The position numbers were made by a program, and so were the translations under genes. The notes under the pieces were generated by a model. That model ran no database searches and was not told where the DNA came from. It saw nothing but the letters and a program-made list of their open reading frames with translations. A stretch of DNA of 64,000 nucleotides from Fragum whitleyi (lineage: Eukaryota; Mollusca; Bivalvia; Cardiida; Cardiidae): the NCBI GenBank assembly GCA_948146395.1, contig OX411557.1, forward strand, positions 29,955,236 to 30,019,235, in the 5' to 3' direction. This document shows, piece by piece, positions 1 through 50,500 of the stretch (position 1 is the first letter of the stretch; every line of letters begins with the position of its first letter).

Positions 1-447
1 TCACTATTTCCGTAACCATAGCAACAACAATTTTAGTCTAAAAACAAAAATAAAATGATGTGCATAATCTACACATTGCCATATAGTCATATACCAAGTC
101 TCATCAAACTAGCTTGCTTAGTTATTATCTTATCGCAGGATCCCATTTTTGGCCATATTTTCACTATTTCTGTAACCATAGCAACCTCAATTTAAGTCGA
201 AAAACAAAAATAAAATGATGTGCATAATCTACACATTGCCATCTAGTCATATACCAACTTTCATCAAAAACGCTTGCTTAGTTATTAAGTTATCGCGGGA
301 TTCAGATTTGAGCGGACAGACGGGCAGACAGACGGACAGACGGACAGACAGACGGACAGACGGACAGACGGATGGACGGACAGACGGACGGACAGACGGA
401 GGGCAAACCTATAGTCCCCTCCGGTGTGAACACCGGTAGGGGACTAA
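1..447 (+). mobile_element. HINE/pearl-like element H0, 3' end
   Basis: Two 160-bp tandem monomers (1 and 161), a (GACR)n microsatellite at 313-397, and a terminal hairpin AGTCCCCT...AGGGGACT followed by AAAAA. Left end lies outside the window. Confidence 0.75.
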
Positions 448-1620
448 AAAGCTCATTTACGTTTTAACCACTGATAAGTTGGTTTGAATACTGATTTTTA
501 AAAACAAAGAATCTGATTTGACAAGGTATATGTTTAGCCCAATTAAAAATTTTGCTATGAAATTCATAGACTGAGTTCAGAGGTGTCAAAATATATCTTT
601 CTCAATTGGCCTTGGACAAGTTGGGGTCAAATGAGCACTTATCCATCTTGAACATCTACCCTCCAAATTTTTCTTTTATTCATTATATAAGATCAACTGC
701 TCATTTGTAGTAACAAATAATAGACGAATAATTAGGCTTGCCCAATTACAGCTCTTTTCTAAACCGGGTTAAGATCAGCTTGTCTCAAACTCAATCTCAC
801 AACAGGGCTTTGAGGTTATAAAACTTTTCTCAGGCTCAACTGATAATTTTCTCAAAATTTGAATTCAAATAAATGCACGAAAATAAAAGATAATATCAAT
901 AAGTTGCAACTTATTAATATTACTTTTTATATTAATACATAAATATGAGTATTATAACAGACTTACGGCTTTAATCTGGATTGAAATTTGAGAAAATTTA
1001 GAATTGAGCCTGAGAAATGTTTTATAACCTCGGGGCCCCAATTGGATACTATATAGCTTACCAATGATTCTAGGCTGGACTGGTTTGTTTGAAATCTGTT
1101 CTTGAACTGCATGTTTTGTGGTTGGCTGGAATGGGAAACATAATATTGAGATTTCAACATTTTGTTTCAAAAATCAACTATCTCAAATGGTAGAAATTAC
1201 TATGGGAAAAGGAAATATTCCTTGTTCAAATGAAACTTTTAACTTCAAACATACCTGTCATTTTTTCTAATTTTTTTTTTCTTCTTCATATAAATTTTAG
1301 CTTTTGATTCAAAACATCTTTGAAATAAGTGTAAATTCTAACACTATTATCTAATGAACATCAGAATGAGGGATTTGAAACTCCCATGCCCAACTTGTCC
1401 GACATGGGCTTTTCTACCAGTGGACAAGTCTCTCATTTTATGAGACTACTTGTCTGTAGACAAGTAAATACTTGGAATGGTTCTACAATGTCTTAGAAAT
1501 TATTCAGCCTTTTATGTCTTTGCAAAATAAATATTTTATCCTCATTTTGCAGAAGTCTGGCTCTACTACTTTCTAATTGACCAATGCAAAGTAGAAATCA
1601 CCAATGCTTTAGCATGATTC
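447..1620. other. Intron sequence beyond exon 14 (apart from fold-back 805-1040)
   Basis: No exon with kinase-family similarity was found here. Around 1380-1470 lie GGACAAGT/ACTTGTC motifs in inverted pairs, a repeat also seen near 17630-17945, 37170-37260 and 41400-41455. Confidence 0.5.
805..1040. mobile_element. Fold-back element, 65-bp arms, copy 1
   Basis: Left GGCTTTGAGGTTATAAAACT and right inverse CCCGAGGTTATAAAACAT pair, continuing through TTCTCAGGCTCAA. Confidence 0.68.
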
Positions 1621-1866
1621 TTAACCCTTGTCATGCTGAACCCGGAATATTCCTGCTTCGGCAGGAGCTATAGACAAACATCAGCCTGCACATATGTGCA
1701 GTCTGATGTTAGTCTACACCACCTTTTTCTCACTTACAAACCAGAATCGTCAATAGATTTAGTTTTTAAATAAAAGATGACCCTCAGTTGGTACTTTCAG
1801 TGCTTTTTGCCCTTTGATTTTGATGAAAATTTTCAGCAAAAATATATTCAGCATGACAGGGGTTAA
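1621..1866 (+). mobile_element. piggyBac-like TTAA MITE, copy 1
   Basis: TTAA on both sides of CCCTTGTCATGCTGAA ... TTCAGCATGACAGGGG. Target TTAA plus CCCTT tips are the piggyBac hallmark. No coding capacity. Confidence 0.8.
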
Positions 1867-1892
1867 TCAAGTAGTAATGAGATAAAGCTCAC

Positions 1893-42442
<40,550 letters not shown>

Positions 42443-43918
42443 TTTTCAGTCGAACATCGAAATTCTTCTCTCTTCCTGTTTCGAAAAATAAAAATTCCAC
42501 CATAAACAGGCAACTCTGGTTTATAAACCGTCTATGGCTGCACCTTCGAAAGTCATGGCTACAATCCCCTATCCATAAAAACGGAGCATATCAATCATAA
42601 ATATGTATTTAAATGCACCGAATATCACCACCTCGACTTATTTACACATGCAAGCCAGCCAACCGTGTCGTTTGCATTGTGGGAGTCAGCCAAGGGAGGC
42701 TACTCTTATTTTTTTGTCTGACTCAGCAACTGAAACTACGTCATACAAAAAAGGGACAATGGCCGTTTTTTAAGATTATGCATTAAACTTTTTTGTCGTC
42801 GTCCGAGTTTTTAGTTTCTATCAATGAATTACAGTTAAAGCCAAGTTCTTTTTTTAGTCAAACTATTCTTGCTTAAATGGTGATCTGAATAGCAAAAAAA
42901 AACTCGAGTTTTTACGGATCACGGACTCTACCTGACTTAAGGATGTAGACCCGGAGAGATAATCACGGTGGCCTATCGCGTATTCACTTGTCGACCAAGT
43001 TATCGCAAGGGCGAAACTACCGTTACGCATATTACGCAAGTGCGCGATAGAAATTAATCCTCTCTCGAAAAACGTCTTTAATGAATGATCATGACATCGA
43101 AACTTTAACTTATTCAAGCTCTAGTTACGATATTTTTATTAATCACCATCGCTCAAAACAAAGAAAAGGGGAGTTGACGGAGGACATTTATCTTTTGTCA
43201 CAGTCCTCATACCGCCTAGGAACCCAGTATTAGATCTATATGTTGGTAAAATGGTAGCCCAACCCGCCGCGGCAGATTCATAGGCCTACTGAGTGTGCCT
43301 AGGTTTTAGTTTCATACCTCCATTAATAAATAAATGTTCTCTTCGTCTTGTAATTTAATATATCAAAGAAAAAGTGTAAATATTCCTCCAAATAGAACTT
43401 ATTTCTTTCGGGACTTCTTTTCGCGCAAGAATCAAAATCATGAGTTGCATACTCAAAATTGTTTTCATTGATGAATAAAACCAATTTTTCAGCCCGATCA
43501 GAATTGACGGCACTTGATGTAAAACTCAAATCTATAAATCCTTATTCTGCTGAATTTAACATTTGGGGCCATTCAAGCGAAAAGGGACCATTTAGGAACT
43601 ATAATAAATAGGGCTCGTATTTGACCCTTAAACTGTTTTGGTCCCAAAAAATCTGATAATATCTTTAATATATTGCGACCTTTAGAAATTTCTTCCAACA
43701 GGGTCATTGTGGTCCCATTTAGAGAAATTTTCAAGGGTCAAAACTTTTAAAGATACATCCGATATACGATTTAAAACTTTAAAAATCAATTGCTTACTTC
43801 ACATCTATAGAAGAAAAGGTCAAATGCACTTAAACCTTTAAAATTCTTACTCATGATTCGCCCTTTCTTATGTTTTGACTCCTTATAAATCCGTTTTGAC
43901 CCCCGGATTTTTAAAGAT
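42443..43918. promoter_or_regulatory. Upstream region of the misshapen-type kinase
   Basis: Should contain the 5'UTR and promoter, since the first coding exon begins at 42442. A TGACTCAGCA (AP-1/Maf-like) at 42718-42727 and TACGTCA at 42738-42744 are visible. No TATA box is convincing and there is no transcript evidence, so this is a positional inference. Confidence 0.35.
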
Positions 43919-44130
43919 TCATCAGATCATCTTCGCTAGCCAAGGGTGATGCCCACTACGTGTTCTATTCACTATTCACGTGAATAGAACACGTAGTGGG
44001 CACCACCCTTGGCTAGCGAAGATGTCATCAGATATACTATCTAAAACTTTGAAAATCAATTGCTTACTTCATATCTTTAGAAGAAAGGGTCAAATGCACT
44101 TAAACCTATAAAATTCTATGTTTTGACTCC
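43744..44130 (+). repeat. Tandem duplication of about 280 bp flanking the 97-bp palindrome
   Basis: CAATTGCTTACTTCA and GGTCAAATGCACTTAAACCT occur in both halves (43788-43837 and 44057-44107). Only the second half received the palindrome. Confidence 0.65.
43928..44024. mobile_element. 97-bp near-perfect palindrome with 9-bp target duplication
   Basis: Arms CATCTTCGCTAGCCAAGGGT... pair over about 45 bp with one mismatch. TCATCAGAT flanks both sides (43919-43927, 44025-44033). A related empty site is present at 43744-43780. A 9-bp duplication with long inverted repeats fits a Mutator-like fold-back MITE. Confidence 0.8.
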
Positions 44131-46568
44131 CGGAATTTTAATGGTTAAGGACCAAAAACTCTCTATTTTACAAACACCTGCTCGAGTCCTGGCCAAGCAA
44201 GTATTCGACTAAAGAGACTGGTCTGGCATCGGTTAACCAGACTTGTCGCATTTCTAAAATAGGATAAAAGCTAGAATGGCCATCCTCGACTCAGAAAAGT
44301 AGGCGAATTCGAAAGATTTCGACTCTTGCCAGCCTGCGCAATCGTGACTGGGGGTCGACACTTTACGCACGACCCACATGGCCCGGCTTTTCAAGTGACG
44401 GGTCATTTTTTTCCTTAAAGAGATTGTCATTTCTTTTTTCTTTTTTATATTTACATCAGACTGGTCCAAGTTTTTTCCACAATGATTGAATAGAAATCAG
44501 GCATTTGGAGTTAAGACCAGACTGCACAACATGTAAAGACTGATCTTGGTGTAATGCCGTGAACAGAAATGAATAGATCAATGAATATCATTATCAGTAA
44601 CGAATATGTGACTTTTGGAAATTAAGACCTGAACAAACAATTCTAAACCAGAAACGGGTGGAAATACACTATAATGAATTCTGGTGTGATGAATATTTTC
44701 TAGGGGGGGGGGGGGGGGGGGGTGTTAATTGTCAATAAATTATGTAAACAAAATTCAGAGCGATATCAAAGCTGCAACGAGATATCCATGATATATGTCA
44801 TTCGCGTGACGGTATACAAAATAGGATGAAACTATGGTCTCGAATGTATGTGCAATGTTTCTAGGCTGATTCGAATCCTTTAAACTGATGATGTCTAAGA
44901 AAACAATATATTGCATTTGCGCTTGAATTCCAAAAAAAGAATTCCTTAACGTATGATGGTGAATATTCCATTAAAATCAATGTCAGAGTAAAGAATCTTT
45001 TCTTAAAGGATAGTTTTATGGGAGTAAAAGCATTTAAAAAAAAAACACAAAAAACTCATGTATTGAGACAGAAAAATGACAGATGTGCTTGAAACTTTAA
45101 CTAATGTTCGCTGAAGGTTAATATTCGGCTAAAATGGTTATCAGAATGGTGGATCTTTGCCTAAAGAATAAATCAATGGCCTCAACGTCAATTGAAAAGT
45201 TTGAAAGCAAACCGGTAAAGTGTTTGGTGGAAAACGTTGTTGTACAGACATACGACATTTGTACGTAAAACCTAATCCAAGGATTTCTAAGTTGAAAAGG
45301 AATGAAATTCCACCAAAATGACATGTTATTCGCGATAACGAATTTTTTTAGACCAATAGCAATAGTTCGACAAGACTATTAATAGATACATGGTTATTGC
45401 ATGTTGCATGCAAAATTTTAAACAGTTACATTGTATTCTATATCCCTAAAAGAAGTTAAATTACAATAAAATGTATGTCAGAGTACCGAATCATTGCTTC
45501 GGAGACGTAAGATGGTCAAAAAGGTATCTGCAAAGTTTCAAAGCAAAATCCGTAGAAGACACAGTTATCAGAGATTGTGTTACAGTTGTACGTAACTCGA
45601 CATTCTCAAAACCTTTTTAAAATGAAAAGGCTTAAAGCCCTACTGAAATGAATGTCGAGTAATGAACATTTAGCTGGAAGCTGATATCATGGCGTTAAAA
45701 GCATATGCAAAGTTTCACAACAAGAGCTATACCCCGACGCTGACTTCTGGCATTCGTCTCAACTCGGCCGATTCCGTTACCTACATTTAATACGCCCGAG
45801 GGATAGATCGGAGACTTCGGAGATCGCCCGAAGATTGCCGAATGTGACTTCTGGGTGACCGGAAGAGGCTCCGACATATAGTTATAGTGGATAAGAAAAG
45901 TTGGGGTTCAAAGGCCTGTTGTTTTTTTTTTCTAAACATTTTACGATTAATTTTTGCATGAGTCAGAAATTAATGATGCTTCTACAGTAGTAACTACATA
46001 CGGAATTCTCTCGTGCATCATATAACTTAAAATACGGAAGTTTGCCATACATTATCTCATTGGAATCGATTCAAATGAGATATTGCAGAATCTAACGATG
46101 AATGAAAACACCAGTTACGATTTGTGTTTTTGACTTACGATTAATCTTTTCGTAACAAAGTTTAGTAAAACGGGACCCAGAATTTTAATTACTGTTTAGT
46201 ATATGACACCCTTCGATTACAAGTGTCAATTTTATTCTGTCATTGTAAATACATCAACCACACTCAAACAGATTTTACTAAATAAAAAAATACCTTGACG
46301 ACTAAAAAATAAGAGAAATTTACATGACGTCAAAATTGGTATCACAAACAAGCCTGACTCCAAAGAATTCTTTTTCAGTGTGCGTAGAACGAGTATTCAG
46401 TGTGGGGTCTATTTACATGATATATTACAAGACAGAGACTGTGGTGCATTTCAAGAATGTCTTCTAGGGATGCGCTGTATAATCAATCAAACCGATTTGG
46501 TGTAAGTCTGGGGAAAAAACTAAGCCAATCCATTTGAACCATTTTTTTTCACGTAGAGATACTGATTG
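44131..46568. other. Gene-free stretch between the two kinase genes
   Basis: Holds a poly-G run, a MITE and, at 44940-45720, weakly repeated units (AATGTATGTCAGAGTA, AAAATCAATGTCAGAGTA). No coding region is supported. Confidence 0.45.
45955..46178. mobile_element. 240-bp fold-back MITE, copy 2 (left end lost)
   Basis: Right end TTTAGTAAAACGGGACCC is preserved. The central palindrome ATTGGAATCGATTCAAAT is shortened. Confidence 0.6.
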
Positions 46569-46680
46569 ATAATTATAATAATGATAATAATAATGATAAT
46601 TATAATAATAATGATAACTATAATTATTTAGATAATGACCAATGATAACAACAATTAAATAAACATATTAAAAAAAATAA
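46569..46680 (+). repeat. Imperfect (TAA/TGA)n and AT-rich stretch
   Basis: AATAATGATAATTATAATAA-type sequence just upstream of the TSSK-like 5' region. Confidence 0.75.
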
Positions 46681-46873
46681 TTATGTGGAAAAAAAAACTG
46701 GTATCGGAAAAAAACTCCGACCAGAATCAAATAACGTTATTACTTTTATTTTCGTCGTCACGGTAACGTTAATGGACGTAAATGTCGACGTCGTCGTTGT
46801 GCAAAGGACGTTATATCCACAGTGGCGGCGTTTGACGCCTTGGAAGGGCGATATTGGTATTTTAAAGAACAAA

Positions 46874-46891
46874 ATGGATAGCATTTGGTAG
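46874..46891 (+). promoter_or_regulatory. Short upstream ORF before the TSSK-like start
   Basis: ATG GAT AGC ATT TGG TAG encodes MDSIW and stops 8 nt before the main ATG. If the transcript starts upstream of it, it could reduce or tune translation. Confidence 0.4.
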
Positions 46892-46899
46892 AACAAGTA

Positions 46900-47571
46900 A
46901 TGGAACCGGAACTTAAACGGCAGAAAATGGAGCCACACGTTAGTGGTGACGATAATTCACAGGATTCTGCCACCGTCAGCGGATATTTCTCGTCAAAAAC
47001 ATTTACGTTAAAGACGCCGACTGGCTCTCCCAGTGGCGATTTCGGTACAAACGACACACACGAGTTCATTACCTTTCTCGGGAATACAAAAGTTTCAACA
47101 TCACCTTCAACGGATGATACCGTCGAAACGTTAAAACAAAAATGCGACCTTGGCGATACGTGGGTTCACAAATACCCCATACCGTTAAGCAAATTAAGAC
47201 AGCGTCGTGTGCGTACGGGTAACCTATATTATGATCAGATTATAACCGATATTGAAATGCTGGGTTATCGACCCCTACAAGTTATCGGTAAGGGGAGATC
47301 GAGTACCCTCTTGTTAGCGCAAAATCTCAGAATCATGCACGAATATATGAACTACGAATCGCAACCAGTGATCTTGAAACTGAATAGTGGTAAGTCCAAT
47401 AGGAAACACGCAGGGTCTAAAACAGACATGGTGGAAGAACTAGAGATTCACAGTCGACTACAGCATCCAAATATTGTCCGATGGATTGATAACATTGTGT
47501 ACCATGGTCGGATTGCGACTGTGATGGAGTTTTGTTCGAGCGGCACTCTGGAACATCTCATAAAACAACAG
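46900..47571 (+). CDS. TSSK-like kinase exon 1 (residues 1-224, extension and N-lobe)
   Basis: Runs from MEPELKRQKMEP to LEHLIKQQ and ends CAG before GTATGT. It holds the N-terminal extension, P-loop, Lys160, EELEIHSRLQHPNIV and the hinge region VMEFCSSGTL. Confidence 0.9.
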
Positions 47572-50500
47572 GTATGTTGATGGTGTGTTACCGTGTAAGT
47601 TATAATTTATTATCGTTCTCGTATCTGTTGCATGGTAGTAGATCTACACGCAATTTTATATTTTTGTCCTCGTACCTATTTCATGGCGGCATACTGTGTC
47701 CGTGCGAACATCGCACGGTTTTATGGGTGCTGTAGATCCTTGCGATTTTGTATAAAAATAGTTAAACATATTTTTTTTTCGAAATCGCAAGACTGCAAAG
47801 AGACCGTAGCCCGAACACACGTAGAGGCAACGCACGATCGCCGCACGGACATCGCTTGGCAACCGTGCGATTTTTTGCTATACGTTTTGACGGATCATCT
47901 TGGTGTCCCCGCGCGGGTTCAGTACGATGATCGTACGGCGGCTGCACGGTTTAGGTCTGGTCCGGTCGCCGTAAGATATCGTAGCCTGCGATTTGTTGTA
48001 AGATATTTTTGACATCGTGTGGTTTCATTTTCTACGGCGTAAGTGCTCACAATATCGTGCGGTGTTCGCACGGTTTTACATAAAGCTGTCATAAAAATCA
48101 ATGAGCTGCCCGGACGGCGATCGCAAAATTATCGTGCGATCCCCCGCACGTAGACCGTGCGGTTGTCAACTATATACACTTTAAACCATGCGGCCGCCAT
48201 AGTTTGATCCGTTTAAGACTGATTAGACATAAAATCGCATGGTGGATATGCGATGTCCGTGCGGCGATCGTAGGAAGCCTCCATGACGTGTCTACGAGCT
48301 ACGGTCTCCGTGCGGCGTTGCAATTTTTCCAAAATTTACACAACTTTTTTTATACAAAATCGCAACGGTCTAAGGCACTCGTAAAATCGCACGGGCACCA
48401 TACAATGTTGAAGTAATGGCGGTAACGGGTTCGGGTTGACAAATCGCACGGTCTCCGTACGATCGTACCATTACCTTGCGTTCGCCGTACGTGCACCTCA
48501 GTGATTCTTGCGATAGTTTTATGAAAAGCCGTGCGGATACCGCACGATTCTGTGAACACATTTGATGACGTCAGTTAGTAAAGGACTGTACATGTTCGCG
48601 GAATAACGTGAACTCATAAATTTTTGGAATTTCCTCAATTTGAGAAGTTTCATGTCATATAATAGATAGATTATCAATTTTGTGCTAATAAAACACGCAT
48701 TCTCTTAAACAGACAAACTCTCGGCACAGCCTCGTTTTTTTATTTTAGTTTTAGTTTAGTTTAGTTTAAACATATTTTATTGCCATCATTTGAACATTGT
48801 TAGTATACACAATAATATACACAATATTTCATATTACACAAATGATCATGACAGAAGGGCCTAACCACAAGTTCTAACAACTCCCTCGTTTTTATCTGTT
48901 TATAGAAGACTCGTTTTATAAATTTGGTATTCAATTTTCACTCAATCAATATCTTCTATATACTTAAGGACCGCAAGTTTCTGACAGAAGCCGTTGCCAG
49001 GCGATACTACAAGCACCTGTTGTCCGCAATTTCCTACCTCCATCACCAAGGTTACGCTCACCGTGACATCTGCCTACAAAACGTTCTTGTGTCCCAGGAC
49101 AACGTCGCCAAGTTATGTGATCTTGGACACGCCATCCGATTCTCCGACACTGGAACACTGTGTGAGGATGAATGTGGATCAACAGGTTGGTTTTAAACTT
49201 TTCTTGAATAGTCATCAGTCGATAATGTGCCCCTGGGGTCCGTTATATTAAACTTATTACAAAAAAAGTAATCTTAAGGTGGGACGTTACAGTTTTGGGG
49301 AGACAACTCGCCTAGAAAAAAAATTGTGAGGGGGGCCTTGTTAAAATCAACTTTATATGAAGTTGCAAGTGCACAGTGGAAGGCCTTTTTTCAAACAATC
49401 GTAATTCTGTCAACCTACACGCAGGATTGTCCTGAATTCAAAATAAAAACGTTCGCGAAACATTTCAGAAACATACGACTGCTCAGAAAGGTTCACTTTC
49501 TAAACGTTTGCAAATGTTCTGCATCCTGAAGTGCAGGGTTTGGCAATTGTTACGAGGGACAAAATGCGTTCAGAATAACGAATCACAAACGATCATCCGA
49601 AAAATGGTAGTCTGCATTACCGTGTAAAGTATATCTAATGAGTGTTTCACACTTGTGCTTCGTTTTTCCAACGAAGTATGGGCGACGTTGATAGGCCTAT
49701 CACAAGCAATGCATCCAGGATGACAAAACGGAGCAAACATTTTTGTTATTTATACTCTGCATTGCTCGCATGTGCATGAGCTAAACGTTTACTTCGCTTT
49801 GTTGTCCTGAACGCAGGGCTGTCACGTTCTCTTCATCACCGAAAGGGAATGTTTGAGTTCGGGTCATATCGTTGTAAGTATAAAACTATCATATAATGGA
49901 TGCTTATAAAAGGTAGTCATCTTTCAGTTATTTGAACATTGCTTGAAAATGAGAAAACATATGCTTTTTTATTTACGACTTCGGTAAAAACTGATACGGG
50001 ATGACGAGTCATATCCCAAAATAATAAGATTTTGCCACTTGGATGCGATTTCTCTCCTTTTCAGTTTACTTTTCTGCGCTGTTAACCGTCTGTTCGTTTT
50101 TCACTATTCTTTTTATAAATTTTCAAAATGATTTGTTACTTTTGCCAATAAAGATCCCATTCCTTACGTATGTTACAAGTTGTAAAAACGGAAAAGGAGA
50201 CAACGTAGAAAAAGGAAAATTTCAAAAATTCATTTCTTCTCTCTAAATTTCCATCTTTATTTGATTCCGTTTATGTGTGTTTGTGAGAGTGAAAACGATA
50301 ATTTGATAACAAATATTAATATTCTATCAATAGCTTTGCAAACATTGAATATTTCAATAAGCAATGATTTCAAAAAGCTTTCGTATTATTCGAAGAGCGT
50401 ATGTATTCGAGTTACTGCGTCAGCTCCTTGACCAAGAAGTCCCGAGATCGGGTATAAATACCGGCGATTGTACTTTTTCCTTTATTTGGCCCTGACACTG

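Noticed and set aside
47632..48012. Arg/Ala-rich frames in TSSK-like intron 1
   Set aside because: They come from the CpG-word tract, lie between exons that join in phase without them, and show no similarity to kinase sequence.
48566..48573. Perfect CRE palindrome TGACGTCA
   Set aside because: A single 8-bp site inside a CpG-rich intron can easily be chance. There is no promoter context.
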